DNA of 64,000 bases from Xenophilus arseniciresistens (GCF_028023875.1 NZ_JAQIPB010000006.1:1-64000); one strand, 5' to 3'; counted from the first letter of the stretch, positions 10,183 to 19,161 are shown. Program-made: numbers and translations. The notes: a model not told the origin generated them from the letters alone.

Positions 10183-10341
10183 AGGAGCCGCAGCGGCTGT
10201 GTCCGCGCGCGGCGCCGGCCGGCCAATATCCCCAGTTCCAGGGATAGGATGGACCGGCTGCCTTGGGCACACTGGCCCCAGGGGTGGCGCCGCCGCCACC
10301 GTCGGTCTGCTTTCGCCATCGCCGCGCTCTCGCTTCCTTCG

Positions 10342-11049
10342 ATGAACCCTCCCTTGCCTCCCGATGAACGCCAGAGCCTGATCGGGGCCATGGGCCCGGC
10401 CCTGCCGGCCCCGGTGCTGATCGTGGAGGACGACGCGCTGATGCGCGAGCGCCTTCAGCGCATCCTGGGCCAGTTGGGCTACACCGACGACGCGCTGGTG
10501 TTCACAACCTCGCTGGCCCAGGCGCGGGCCCAGGCGGCGCAGCAGCCGCATGCGCTGGCGCTGGTGGACCTGGGCCTGCCCGACGGCAGCGGGGTGGAAC
10601 TGATCGCCGAGTTGCGCGCCGACGACCCGGGCCTGGGCATCCTCGTGATCTCGGCCTGGAGCACCGAGGAGCGCATCCTCACGGCCCTGCGTGCCGGCGC
10701 CACGGGCTATGTGCTCAAGGAGCGCGACGACCTGGAGCTGGTGCTGGCCGTGCGCAGCGTGCTGCGCGGCGGCGCGCCCATCGACCCCTTCATCGCGCGC
10801 CGTATCCTCGACCTTTCCAAGGCGCCCGCCAGCAGCCCGGACCGGCTGGAGGAGGGGGCGCTGACGTCGCGCGAAAACGAGATCCTGCGCATGGTCGCGC
10901 AGGGCATGACCAACCGCGAAATCGCCGAAACCGTCTTTCTTTCGCGCCACACCGTCGAATGCCACATCAAGCACATCTACCGCAAGCTGGCGGTTTCCAC
11001 GCGCACGCGCGCCGTGCACGAAGCGCGCACGCGTGGCTGGCTGGCCTGA
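10342..11049 (+). CDS. NarL/FixJ-type response regulator with LuxR helix-turn-helix
   Basis: This 235-residue DNA-binding regulator has a receiver domain (about 24-140) with the acidic pair ED in VLIVEDD, the phospho-acceptor Asp76 in LVDLGLPDGSG and the conserved Lys in GYVLKERDD. A C-terminal LuxR HTH follows (LTSRENEILRMVAQG ... FLSRHTVECHIKHIYRKL, about 172-230). The downstream histidine kinase gene overlaps its end, so the two form a cognate pair. The frame is open to an earlier ATG at 10249, but the residues between are not protein-like and I chose the ATG at 10342. The signal and target genes are unknown. Confidence 0.88.
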   Translation: MNPPLPPDERQSLIGAMGPALPAPVLIVEDDALMRERLQRILGQLGYTDDALVFTTSLAQARAQAAQQPHALALVDLGLPDGSGVELIAELRADDPGLGILVISAWSTEERILTALRAGATGYVLKERDDLELVLAVRSVLRGGAPIDPFIARRILDLSKAPASSPDRLEEGALTSRENEILRMVAQGMTNREIAETVFLSRHTVECHIKHIYRKLAVSTRTRAVHEARTRGWLA

Positions 11050-12941
11050 GGTGGCTGTTCCTCCTTCTTCTCTTCCCATTCGCGCAGGCGCAGGCGCAGA
11101 GCCCCGGGCCTGAAGCGACGGGCTGCGCGCCGCGGATCGAAGGCGTCTGGGCCGCACGCGCCGCGCCGGCCAGCGGCATCGAAGCGCCCGCACCCGCCGA
11201 GGGCTGGGTGCCGGTGAGCCTGCCCGACCGCTGGCAATCGCGCTGGCCCGCCTTCGACGGCGTGGTCTGGTACCGCATCGACTGGCGGGCCGGTGGCTGC
11301 GACAGCAAAGCGCAGCCGCTGGGCGCATCGTTCAGCTACGTCAACATGGCCGGCGTGATCCGCCTCAACGATGGCCTGCTGTGGCGCGACCAGAACCTCG
11401 TGGAGCCGCTGAGCCGAAGCTGGAACATGCCGCGCGCCTTCGCGTTGCCGGCCGACGGGCTGCAGCCCGGGCTCAACCGCTTCTGGGTGCAGGTGGTGGG
11501 CGCGGCCGACCAGGGCTCGGGCCTGGGCACGGTGGTCGTCGCGCAGGCGAAGGAGGCCCTGGCCCTGGCGCAAAGCCAGCAGTTGTACCGGCGCGTGCTG
11601 CCCGGCGCCAACGTGCTGATCTCGGCCACGCTGGGCGTGTTCTTCTTCATGCTGTGGCTGCTGCGGCGCGGGGAGAAAGCCTATGGCTGGTATGCCTTCA
11701 CGGCGCTGGCCTGGGTGATGGTGGGGCTGAACAACGTGCTGATCGAAACACCCTGGCCCTTCACCAGCCTGGGCAGTTGGCCGCGCTGGATCACGCTGTG
11801 GCTGGTGGCCTATGCGGGCGGCTTCTCGATGTTCCTGTGGCACTTTGGCGGCCTGCTGCGGCCCTGGCGCGTGCGTGCGCTGGCTGGCGCGTGCGCGCTG
11901 AGTGCCATCGCCATCCTGTGCCTGTCGGCACCGGCCATCGGCACGGCGACCTGGGTGGTGTTCGTGGCCTGCGTGCTGCTGATCCTTTCGGTGTGCGTGC
12001 AGTTCATCGTGCATGCATTGCTGCGCACGCGCGAGCTCGAACATCTGCTGCTGGCGGCCTGCTGCGCGGGCTTTCTGGCGCCGGCCGTGCACGACGCGTT
12101 GATGGTCGTGGGCGTGCTGGGCGAGGGCCCGCCCTGGACGCCGGTGACGGCCCTGATGATCACGCTGGGCATGTCGCTGGTGCTGGCCGGCCATTTCACG
12201 CGCACGCTGCGCCAGGTGGAGCGCTTCAATGGCGAGCTGGCTTCGCAGGTGCGTCTGGCGCGCGAGGGCCTGCGCCAGACGCTGGAGCGCGAACACGCGC
12301 TGGAGCTGGACAACGTGCGCCTGCACGAGCGGCTGCGCGTGGCCCACGAGCTGCACGACGGCCTGGGCAGTTCGCTGGTGCGCTCGGTGGCGCTGGTGGA
12401 GCGCTCGGGCTCGGATCTGCAGCGCCAGCATTACCTGTCGATGTTCAAGTCGCTGCGCGACGACCTGCGCCAGATCATCGACACGCATGGCAGCGCTGCG
12501 GCGGCCGTGCCCGATGAGCCCGCGCAGTGGCTGGCGCCGATCCGCCACCGCTTTGGCAGGCTGTTCGACGAAATGGGCGTGCGCTGCCAGTGGCAGGTGC
12601 CGCCGCACTGGCCCGCGCCCTTGTCGGCGCGGCAGGCGCTGGGGCTGACGCGCTTGCTGGAAGAGGCGCTGACCAACGTGGTCAAGCACAGCCGGGCGCG
12701 CCATCTGACGGTGCGCATGTCGCCGGCCGGTGCACCCGGCGGCCTGCAACTGGTGGTGGAGGACGACGGCGTGGGCTTCGACGTGCAGATCGCGCAGCAG
12801 CTGATCGGCGGGCTGGGCCTGGGCAGCATGCACGCGCGCATCGAGCGGCTGGGGGGCGGGATGCAGATCGTCTCTGGCGCCGGCGGCACGCGGCTGGTGG
12901 CCTGGCTGAGGGCGGCGGTGGGTGCGCCGGTGGTGGCTTAG
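10959..12941 (+). CDS. NarX/UhpB-type sensor histidine kinase with periplasmic jelly-roll-like domain
   Basis: The encoded 660-residue kinase has a hydrophobic leader (WLFLLLLFPFAQAQAQ, about 32-47) and a periplasmic domain of about 150 residues with the sugar-binding-like pattern PVSLPDRW ... WYRIDWR. Then come seven predicted helices (about 205-420), a coiled linker, a HisKA_3 domain with probable phospho-His466 in HELHDGLG, and an HATPase with EEALTNVVKHS and GGLGLGSMHARI. This is the 7TM-DISM layout. The only in-frame ATG, at 10959, overlaps the regulator gene by 91 bases. An unusual CTG near 11034 or 11046, just ahead of the leader, cannot be excluded. The stimulus is unknown, perhaps a carbohydrate. 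Confidence 0.82.
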   Translation: MPHQAHLPQAGGFHAHARRARSAHAWLAGLRWLFLLLLFPFAQAQAQSPGPEATGCAPRIEGVWAARAAPASGIEAPAPAEGWVPVSLPDRWQSRWPAFDGVVWYRIDWRAGGCDSKAQPLGASFSYVNMAGVIRLNDGLLWRDQNLVEPLSRSWNMPRAFALPADGLQPGLNRFWVQVVGAADQGSGLGTVVVAQAKEALALAQSQQLYRRVLPGANVLISATLGVFFFMLWLLRRGEKAYGWYAFTALAWVMVGLNNVLIETPWPFTSLGSWPRWITLWLVAYAGGFSMFLWHFGGLLRPWRVRALAGACALSAIAILCLSAPAIGTATWVVFVACVLLILSVCVQFIVHALLRTRELEHLLLAACCAGFLAPAVHDALMVVGVLGEGPPWTPVTALMITLGMSLVLAGHFTRTLRQVERFNGELASQVRLAREGLRQTLEREHALELDNVRLHERLRVAHELHDGLGSSLVRSVALVERSGSDLQRQHYLSMFKSLRDDLRQIIDTHGSAAAAVPDEPAQWLAPIRHRFGRLFDEMGVRCQWQVPPHWPAPLSARQALGLTRLLEEALTNVVKHSRARHLTVRMSPAGAPGGLQLVVEDDGVGFDVQIAQQLIGGLGLGSMHARIERLGGGMQIVSGAGGTRLVAWLRAAVGAPVVA

Positions 12942-13023
12942 GCGCGGTGTTTGATTGGCAGTAGCGGGCGGTCCGGCCAGGGCCCTACGCCATCAGGCGA
13001 GGGCGCTGCGCCAGCACGAACCA

Positions 13024-13986
13024 TCATTCCTGTGCGCGGCTGCGCGCCCGCTCCAACCCTTGCTTGAGCACCTCCGGCACGCGCTCGTCAAAACCCAGCG
13101 CCACGCGGCGCACCTCAGGCGTGTCGGTGGGGGCATGGCCCACGCCCAGCGCAGCCGCACGCGGCGCTGCGATGGCGGTGACCGTGCCAGACAAATGCCC
13201 CAGCCCCGTGATCTCGCACGCCACCACGTCGCCTGCGTCGATGGAGCGCGAATGGCAGGGCGTGCCCATCAGGATCACGTCGCCGGGCACCAGGGTGATG
13301 TGGCGCGCGATGTCGGCGATCACGTAGTGCGGACCCCAGATCGTCTCCTCGCCGATGTGCGCCTCCTGCACCACCTGGCCATTGACGCGGGTGCGCAGGG
13401 TCTGCGCGAACAGGTCCACGCCGCGTACCAGGCCGGGGCCGATGGGCAGCAGCGTGTCGGCACCCTTGACGCGCAGCATGCTGCCCTGGTCGGTGTCGCG
13501 AAAGTCCTGCAGGCCCATGTCCAGCGCGGGGCAGAAGCCTTCGATGAAGTCCCAGGCCTCGTCGGGTGTCACGTTGCGGCAGGTGCGGCCGATGACCACG
13601 GCGTACTCGCCTTCGTAGTTGAGGTACTTGCAGTCCTCGGGCTTGAGGATCTGCCCGCCATGGCCGTTGAGCGAGGTGGGCGGCTTGGTGAAGTAGGTGG
13701 GCGTGTCGGTGGGCCTGTCCTTGTTGCGCGTCTCGATGCTGCGCGAGCGGTAGCTGATGTGCACCGCGATGATCTTGCTGGGCTGCACCGGCGGCAGATG
13801 GGGCAGGGTGGCCGGGTCCAGCACGCGGCCGTCGTCCAGCCGCAGATGGCCCGCCGGGCCGGCCTGCTCGCCGGGCTCGATGATCGTGCCCCAGAAGGCC
13901 GAGCCACCGATCAGCACGCGGCGGCGCTCCACGCGCGGGCCTTGCATCACGGCCGGAAGCGCCTGGATCGGGAATTCGAAGTTCAT
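13024..13986 (-). CDS. hpaG: Fumarylacetoacetate-hydrolase-family enzyme, probable homoprotocatechuate-pathway isomerase/decarboxylase
   Basis: This 320-residue protein has one FAH-fold domain after an N-terminal extension of about 70 residues. The metal ligands are seen as Glu125 and Glu127 in NYEGEYAVVIG and Asp156 in CPALDMGLQDF; ILMGTP closes the active-site region. In the 4-hydroxyphenylacetate pathway HpaG decarboxylates and isomerises the ring-cleavage acid to the substrate of HpaH. The enterobacterial enzyme is a two-domain fusion of about 430 residues, whereas this is a single-domain version, so it may perform only one of the two steps. It is last in the operon and its ATG overlaps the hpaD stop by 4 bases. 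The symbol is assigned mainly from context. Confidence 0.72.
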   Translation of the reverse strand: MNFEFPIQALPAVMQGPRVERRRVLIGGSAFWGTIIEPGEQAGPAGHLRLDDGRVLDPATLPHLPPVQPSKIIAVHISYRSRSIETRNKDRPTDTPTYFTKPPTSLNGHGGQILKPEDCKYLNYEGEYAVVIGRTCRNVTPDEAWDFIEGFCPALDMGLQDFRDTDQGSMLRVKGADTLLPIGPGLVRGVDLFAQTLRTRVNGQVVQEAHIGEETIWGPHYVIADIARHITLVPGDVILMGTPCHSRSIDAGDVVACEITGLGHLSGTVTAIAAPRAAALGVGHAPTDTPEVRRVALGFDERVPEVLKQGLERARSRAQE

Positions 13987-14876
13987 GCCTGGACCTTGCG
14001 GGTGGGCTCGACGGTGTCGAACCAGATGTGGACATTGCCCGTGCCGCGGGCGTTCTCGTAGTCGGAAAGCTGTTCGCCGCGGGCGCGGCAGCTGGCGCCG
14101 CCCAGCGCGCCCAGCATCTGCAGGTAATGCGCGCCGAAGGCCTCCCAGGGCTTCCTGCGGTAGTCCTCGTCCCAGCGCTCGAGGATCAGGTCGTGCCGGC
14201 CTTGCTTGAACAGCTCGATCGCCTGCTTGTCGCTCGCGATGTTTTCGGGCCGCGAGACATTGCTTTCGTGGAAGATGCGCGGGTGCATGGGCTTCCAGTC
14301 GATGCCGTTGAACCTGTGCGAGAGCGCGCCGGAAGCCAGCAGCAGCACGCGCAGCCCGCTGCGCCGGATGGCCTCGCCGATCACGGTGCCCGAGTCGAGG
14401 AACTGCGGCCATTCGCAGTTCTGGCAACTGCTCACCGTGACCACCGGCAACCCCGCGCCTTCCAGCCGCAGTTGCTTGACGAGGTTGATGGTGGGGTACT
14501 GCCGGCCCAGGTCGGGGTGGCTGATGGCGCGGTGGTAGCCGCGCATCTCGCGCGAGACGTCCTCGATGGCCACGGCCAGCGCGGGCAGACCGCGGTAGTC
14601 GTAGGGCACGCCGTGCAGGTACCAGGGCATCTCGTCTGAGAGATAGGTGCCGCTGTAGTGCGCACCGGCATCGACCAGGTGGTAGCCCGTGGTGAACCAG
14701 TGCGAATCGAAGATCATGACCACGTCGGGCTGCGCCGCTTCGATCTTCTGCCGAAGCCGCGCATAGCCCGCGATCAGGTCCGAGTCCTCACCCGCGCCCT
14801 GCAGGCGGCGGAACTCCTCGCACTGCATCAGCCCCGGGTGGTGCGACACCAGGGCCGCGCCGACGATCTTTCCCAT
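13983..14876 (-). CDS. hpaD: Class III extradiol dioxygenase, probable 3,4-dihydroxyphenylacetate 2,3-dioxygenase
   Basis: This 297-residue protein belongs to the LigB-type extradiol dioxygenases, which cleave catechols next to the hydroxyl pair using a non-haem Fe(II). The early ALVSHHPGLM motif gives His12 and His13, of which one is an iron ligand, and IFDSHWF supplies a second conserved His. VVTVSSCQNCEW and LLLASGALSHRFNG are further family blocks, the latter with an active-site His. In this operon the substrate should be homoprotocatechuate, giving 5-carboxymethyl-2-hydroxymuconate semialdehyde for the HpaE homolog encoded 15 bases upstream. Another catechol is possible because substrate residues cannot be assigned by eye. 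Confidence 0.78.
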   Translation of the reverse strand: MGKIVGAALVSHHPGLMQCEEFRRLQGAGEDSDLIAGYARLRQKIEAAQPDVVMIFDSHWFTTGYHLVDAGAHYSGTYLSDEMPWYLHGVPYDYRGLPALAVAIEDVSREMRGYHRAISHPDLGRQYPTINLVKQLRLEGAGLPVVTVSSCQNCEWPQFLDSGTVIGEAIRRSGLRVLLLASGALSHRFNGIDWKPMHPRIFHESNVSRPENIASDKQAIELFKQGRHDLILERWDEDYRRKPWEAFGAHYLQMLGALGGASCRARGEQLSDYENARGTGNVHIWFDTVEPTRKVQA

Positions 14877-14891
14877 CTTGCGTATCTCCGT

Positions 14892-16364
14892 TCAACGGTG
14901 AGAGAAGCTGGCCTTGAAGGGCTTCCTGGGCAGCACCACGTCCTTCACGTCGCAGAAGAACTCGAAGCTCCAGTCGCCGCCCTCGCGGCCCACGCCGCTG
15001 CGCTTGATGCCGCCGAAGGGCGCGGCCAGGTCGCGGATGCCGAAACTGTTGACCCAGATGAAGCCCGTGCGCACGCGCTCGGCCACGGCAGCGGCGTGTT
15101 CGGTTTCGCCGTAGCACACGCCGCCCAGGCCGTAGTCGGTGCCGTTGGCCAGGGCGATGGCCTCCTCGTCGCTGGAAAAGGTCTGCAGCGTGAGCACCGG
15201 GCCGAAAACCTCGTTCTGCACGATTTCGCTGTCCTGCTTCACATCGGTCAGCAGGGTGGGCTGGTAGTACTGCGCGCCGAAGGCATGCCGCGCGCCGCCC
15301 CACAGCAAGGTGGCGCCGTCGGCCACCGCGCGCTCCACAAAACCGGCCACGCGCTCGAGCTGGCGCGGGTGGATGATCGGCCCCACTTCGGTGCCGGCCT
15401 CGCGCGGGTCGCCCACATTGAGCTTTTGCACGTTCGCGCGCAGCGCGGCCGTAAAGGCATCGGCGATGCGTTCGTGAACCAGCAGGCGCGTGCCGGCCAG
15501 GCAGACCTGGCCCGCGTTGCGGTACATCAGCGCCGCGGTGGCGGCCGCGCCGTCGAGGTCTGCGTCTTCCAGCACGATGAAGGGGCTCTTGCCACCCAGC
15601 TCCAGGCTGCAGGGCACGAGGTTGGCGCCGGCCGCCTGCGCAATGCGCCGCGCCGTGGGCACCGAGCCCGTGAAGGACACGCGCGCGATGCGCGGATCGG
15701 CCACCAGCCTGGCGCCGGTGTTCGCGCCCGAGCCCTGCACCACGTTGAACACGCCCGGCGGCAGGCCGGCCGCATGGGCCGCATCGGCCAGCAGCGAGCA
15801 GGTCAGCGGCGCCCATTCCGGTGGCTTCAGGATGCAGGTGTTGCCCGCGGCCAGGGCCGGGCCCAGCTTCCAGGTCGACAGCATCAGCGGCGCGTTCCAC
15901 GGGGTGATCACCACCACGATGCCGGCCGCGTCATGCCGCACGCGGTGCGTGGCCTGCTCGGTTTCGATGGGGCGGTTCTGCAAGTCCAGCGCATGCTGCG
16001 CGAACCAGCGGATGTTGAGCATGGCGCGGGGCACCACGCCATGCTGCATGCGCGAAAGCAGCACGCCCGCGTCGTTGCTCTCCAGCTGGCAGAACGCTTC
16101 GGCGCGCCTGCCGATCTCTTCGGCAAAGCGCTCCAGGTACGGCAGGCGCTCGGCGGCCGTCATTGCGCTCCAGGCCGGGAAGGCCTTCGCGGCAGCGGCG
16201 ATGGCGGCTTCCACCTCGGCCTCGCCGCCTTCGCAGACTTCGCCCAGCAGGCGCTGGTCGATGGGGGAGTGCAGGGCAAAACGTTCGGCGCTGGGCACGC
16301 GCCGGCCGTCGATGTAGTGATCGGGCGAAACGGCGATGCCCGCGATGTCCAGTGCAGCAGTCAT
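14892..16364 (-). CDS. hpaE: Probable 5-carboxymethyl-2-hydroxymuconate semialdehyde dehydrogenase
   Basis: This 490-residue NAD-dependent aldehyde dehydrogenase has the full catalytic set: Asn157 in ITPWNAPL, the cofactor loop GSVPTARR at about 233-240, general base Glu255 in LELGGKSP and nucleophile Cys288 in GQVCLAGTR. The C-terminal EVFGPVL and FGGIKRSGVGREGG blocks are typical. It would oxidise the semialdehyde made by the HpaD homolog. Its length matches HpaE of about 488 residues. It lies between the HpaH and HpaD genes with gaps of 18 and 15 bases, so the operon is tight. Other hydroxymuconate semialdehyde dehydrogenases share these motifs, so context decides the name. Confidence 0.83.
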   Translation of the reverse strand: MTAALDIAGIAVSPDHYIDGRRVPSAERFALHSPIDQRLLGEVCEGGEAEVEAAIAAAAKAFPAWSAMTAAERLPYLERFAEEIGRRAEAFCQLESNDAGVLLSRMQHGVVPRAMLNIRWFAQHALDLQNRPIETEQATHRVRHDAAGIVVVITPWNAPLMLSTWKLGPALAAGNTCILKPPEWAPLTCSLLADAAHAAGLPPGVFNVVQGSGANTGARLVADPRIARVSFTGSVPTARRIAQAAGANLVPCSLELGGKSPFIVLEDADLDGAAATAALMYRNAGQVCLAGTRLLVHERIADAFTAALRANVQKLNVGDPREAGTEVGPIIHPRQLERVAGFVERAVADGATLLWGGARHAFGAQYYQPTLLTDVKQDSEIVQNEVFGPVLTLQTFSSDEEAIALANGTDYGLGGVCYGETEHAAAVAERVRTGFIWVNSFGIRDLAAPFGGIKRSGVGREGGDWSFEFFCDVKDVVLPRKPFKASFSHR

Positions 16365-16382
16365 ATCAAAAAAAGAGCCTCT

Positions 16383-17186
16383 TCAGACGAAGCGCAGTGA
16401 AATGGAACCCAGCGGCCCGTAGTCCGCATGGAAGACGTCGCCCGCCGCGCAGGGCACGGGCCGTGTGAAGGAGCCGCCCAGCACGATCTCGCCGGCCTCC
16501 AGGCCCTGGTCGAAGGCGGCCAGCTTCTTCGCCAGCCAGGCCACGCCGTTGCCCGGGTGGTTGAGCACGGCAGCACCCAGGCCCGATTCCTCCACCACGC
16601 CGTTCTTGAACAGCAGCGCACCGGCCCAGCGCCAGTCCACGGCGTCGGGGCGCATCGGGCGGCCGCCCATCACGATGGCGGCGTTGGCCGCGTTGTCCGC
16701 AATGGTGTCCAGCACCTTGCGCGGCGCCCGGGTCTCGCGGTCGAACTGCTCGATGCGCGCGTCGATCAGCTCCAGCGCGGGCACCACATAGTCGGTGGCG
16801 TTGAGCACGTCGATGAGCGTGACGTGCGCGCCCTTGAGCGGGCGCGCCAGCACGAAGGCGAACTCCACCTCCAGCCGCGGCACCAGAAAGCGCGCGGCGG
16901 GCAGCTCGCTGCCGGGCTCGATGACCATGTCGTCCAGCAGCGTGCCGTAGTCGGGCTCGGTGATCTGCGAGGCCAATTGCATGGCGCGCGAAGTCAGGCC
17001 GATCTTGTGGCCCACCACGCGGCGGCCTTGGGCACGCTTGATCTGCATCCAGGCGCGCTGGATCGCGTAGCTGTCCTCGATCTGCATGCCGGGGTGGCGG
17101 CGAGAGAACTGCGTGATGGGCTGGCGCGAAGCTTCGGATTCGTGCAGTTCCCGGGCGAGCGCCTGGTGGGTGGCGGCATCGAGCAT
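16383..17186 (-). CDS. hpaH: 2-oxo-hept-4-ene-1,7-dioate hydratase (hydratase/decarboxylase family)
   Basis: The predicted 267-residue protein matches the known HpaH length. Family marks are GHKIGLTS with Lys61, the metal-binding pair Glu106 and Glu108 in [10 protein letters not shown], and the substrate-region phrases [14 protein letters not shown] and [16 protein letters not shown]. The enzyme adds water to 2-oxohept-4-enedioate before the aldolase HpaI splits the product. It is the first gene of the minus-strand hpa operon and faces a LysR gene across 118 bases, so its promoter must lie there. The ATG at 17186 is chosen because the conserved protein begins there; the frame stays open upstream. 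MhpD-type hydratases are the nearest alternative. Confidence 0.85.
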   Translation of the reverse strand: MLDAATHQALARELHESEASRQPITQFSRRHPGMQIEDSYAIQRAWMQIKRAQGRRVVGHKIGLTSRAMQLASQITEPDYGTLLDDMVIEPGSELPAARFLVPRLEVEFAFVLARPLKGAHVTLIDVLNATDYVVPALELIDARIEQFDRETRAPRKVLDTIADNAANAAIVMGGRPMRPDAVDWRWAGALLFKNGVVEESGLGAAVLNHPGNGVAWLAKKLAAFDQGLEAGEIVLGGSFTRPVPCAAGDVFHADYGPLGSISLRFV

Positions 17187-17266
17187 GGCTGTGTCTCCAA
17201 GAGGCATCCAACAGGGGTTGGAAGGCCGCCAGTGTGGGTGCGCCATTGCCTGAGAACAAGCGATTG

Positions 17267-17284
17267 TTGATGGGCAGTTATCAA
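17267..17284. promoter_or_regulatory. Candidate LysR-type operator (TTGAT-N8-ATCAA)
   Basis: A perfect inverted repeat TTGAT/ATCAA with 8 bases between lies in the 118-base gap between hpaH and the divergent LysR gene, 81 bases before the hpaH start and 21 before the LysR start. A further TTGATAA lies at 17292-17298. The form T-N11-A and the position suit a LysR regulatory site controlling both genes. Binding itself is inferred. Confidence 0.55.
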
Positions 17285-17304
17285 CCCTGGATTGATAATT
17301 GCGC

Positions 17305-18234
17305 ATGCCTTTGACCCGCTTCACCCTGCGCCAGCTCGAAGCCTGCAGCGCCGTGGCCGAACTGATGAGCTTTGCCGCCGCCGCCGACCGCCTGGGGCTG
17401 AGCGCCCAGGCCGTGAGCCAGCTCGTGGGCGAACTGGAGGCCGGTGTGGGCTTTCGCATCTTCGAGCGCACGACGCGCCGCGTGGCGCTGTCGAGCGCGG
17501 GGCGCGACTTCCTCGCGCCGGTGCAGACCGCGCTGCGCCACGTGCGGGCCGCCGAAAGCGCCGCCGCCGACGTGCGCGACCGCGCGGCAGGGCGCGTGCG
17601 CGTGGGCGCGCCGCAGGTGATCGCGGCCACCGCCCTGCCGGCGGCCATGGGCGCCTATGCGCAGCAGCGGCCCAAGGTCATCGTGAACATCCACGACCTC
17701 GCCGTGGACGCGATGGTCGAGGCCGTGGCCTCGGGTGACGTGGACCTGGCCATCGGCCCGGACCGCGCGACCGGCGATGACGTGCGCTGCCAGCCGCTGT
17801 TCGACAGCCCATGGGTGCTGTGGTGCGCGCCCACGCATGCGCTGGCGCGGCGCCCGAAGGTGCGCTGGAAGGAACTGCAGGGCCATGCACTCGTCGCCGC
17901 GGGGCGGGACCACGAGCGCAGCGTGGCCATGATGCGCGTGAACGTGCCCGAGGGCGAGCGCATCGCGCCCGTGGCCGTGGTGGACCACCTTTCGACCGCG
18001 CTGGGCATCGCGGCGCAGGGCCAGGTGGCCACGCTGGCGCCAGCCTACGTGGCGCCGCTGGCGCGGCATTTCGGGCTGCAGATGCGGCCCGTGGTGCAGC
18101 CCGAGGCGATCCGCAGCGTGTGCCTGTATCAATCAGCCAGGCGCCCGCTGTCGCCATCGGCCGCTGGCTTTGCGGACTATCTCGTGCAGTGGATGCCCGG
18201 GTGGGAAGGCAACCTGGCTCGCGCCCCAGCCTGA
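17305..18234 (+). CDS. LysR-family transcriptional regulator of the hpa operon
   Basis: This 309-residue regulator has an N-terminal winged HTH ([17 protein letters not shown] ... [16 protein letters not shown], about 6-63) and a co-inducer binding domain beginning near [11 protein letters not shown]. It is divergent from hpaH, the standard arrangement for a LysR protein that senses a pathway intermediate. In enterobacteria the same pathway is controlled by the MarR-type HpaR, so the control differs. An in-frame TTG lies two codons upstream, but ATG at 17305 is the better start. The inducer is unknown; 4-hydroxyphenylacetate or homoprotocatechuate are the natural guesses. Confidence 0.85.
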   Translation: MPLTRFTLRQLEACSAVAELMSFAAAADRLGLSAQAVSQLVGELEAGVGFRIFERTTRRVALSSAGRDFLAPVQTALRHVRAAESAAADVRDRAAGRVRVGAPQVIAATALPAAMGAYAQQRPKVIVNIHDLAVDAMVEAVASGDVDLAIGPDRATGDDVRCQPLFDSPWVLWCAPTHALARRPKVRWKELQGHALVAAGRDHERSVAMMRVNVPEGERIAPVAVVDHLSTALGIAAQGQVATLAPAYVAPLARHFGLQMRPVVQPEAIRSVCLYQSARRPLSPSAAGFADYLVQWMPGWEGNLARAPA

Positions 18235-18425
18235 GCGCGCGCCGCAGGAAATCCGGGCCCTTGGGGCTTTGTAGGCAATCACCGACTTTTCATACGCCGC
18301 CTGGCCGATACGAATTGAGACAGTCGTTGCTATCTTCGATGCATTCAAAAAGTCCGCCGTCCAAAGGCATTCGACTTCAAGCCTCGAAGCTCGCCGGCGT
18401 CCACTGTCCTCATCGGTCCGTTGCC
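18235..18425 (+). other. Non-coding gap before the 77-residue protein gene
   Basis: About 190 bases without a convincing gene. The middle (about 18270-18350) is less GC-rich than its surroundings and contains AT-rich words such as TTTGTAGGCAATC and TTCAAAAAG, so a promoter and a long 5' leader for the downstream gene are likely. I could not fix a promoter or a stable hairpin by eye. A reverse-strand open frame runs through it but overlaps the LysR gene and looks accidental. Confidence 0.3.
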
Positions 18426-18659
18426 ATGCTCACCATCGAACAGAAAGCAAAAATTCTTGCCCAGGCAGGGCTGGGTGCGGGCCCCGCGGGCGATGAGTTC
18501 GGATCGGCAGCCGCCGACCGGGCCGGCTGGGAGCAACGCGTGAATGAAGCCTACGTGGCCTACAGCGCCGCGCGCGCGGCGCGCAGCCTGCGCGAGGCCG
18601 AGACGGCGCGCAACACCGAGATGCTGCGCCGCATGGCCTGGTCCAGCGCGGTGCTCTGA
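18426..18659 (+). CDS. Small cytoplasmic protein of unknown function (77 residues)
   Basis: The protein begins MLTIEQKAKILAQAG and is charged, alanine-rich and predicted helical, with a heptad-like C-terminal half (AARAARSLREAETARNTEM). There is no signal peptide or membrane segment. It has normal codon use for this genome and a clear ATG, but no textbook ribosome site. It stands alone, 20 bases from the convergent Lrp gene and after a 190-base leader. I do not recognise the family. Confidence 0.5.
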   Translation: MLTIEQKAKILAQAGLGAGPAGDEFGSAAADRAGWEQRVNEAYVAYSAARAARSLREAETARNTEMLRRMAWSSAVL

Positions 18660-18678
18660 AGCGGGTCGCCGCCGCCGC

Positions 18679-19161
18679 TCAGATGGGCAGCGCGGTGGTG
18701 CTCTTGACCCGGTCCAGCACGAAGCTGGTCTTGCAGTCCTGCACGCTGGGGTGCTTGAGCAGCGTGTCCATCACGAAGCGCGAGTAGTGCGCCATGTCGG
18801 CCACCACCACGCGCAGCAGGTAGTCCATCTCGCCCGTCAGGGCGTGGCATTCCACCACTTCGGGCCAGCCCTGGATTGACGCGCGAAACGCGTCCATGGG
18901 GCTGCGCTTGTGCGAGTCGGTGTGCTTTTCCAGGCGCACATTGAGGTAGGCCGTGAGCGTGAGCCCCACGCGCTCGGGCCGCACCAGCGCCACATAGCTG
19001 CCGATCACACCCGCGTCCTCGAGCCGCTTGACGCGCCGCAGGGTGGCCGACGGAGACAGGCTCACTTCGCCCGCCAGTTCGTCGTACGTGGCGCGGCCAT
19101 TGGCCTGCAGCGCGCGAAGCACGCGCAGATCGATGGCGTCGAGGGTGAGTTCAGTGCTCAT
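18679..19161 (-). CDS. Lrp/AsnC-family regulator, likely controlling hpd-phhA
   Basis: This 160-residue protein has the AsnC-type HTH ([47 protein letters not shown], about 5-52) and an RAM ligand-binding domain with [22 protein letters not shown]. It is divergent from hpd across 130 bases. Lrp-like activators next to aromatic amino acid genes respond to phenylalanine or tyrosine in other proteobacteria, so regulation of hpd and phhA is the natural inference. The conserved start [11 protein letters not shown] fixes the ATG at 19161; the longer open frame upstream would cover the hpd promoter. Confidence 0.87.
   Translation of the reverse strand: MSTELTLDAIDLRVLRALQANGRATYDELAGEVSLSPSATLRRVKRLEDAGVIGSYVALVRPERVGLTLTAYLNVRLEKHTDSHKRSPMDAFRASIQGWPEVVECHALTGEMDYLLRVVVADMAHYSRFVMDTLLKHPSVQDCKTSFVLDRVKSTTALPI

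Noticed and set aside
18133-18348. 71-codon minus-strand frame over the LysR 3' end and the following gap
   Set aside because: It overlaps the LysR gene, has no ribosome site and no recognisable sequence pattern.
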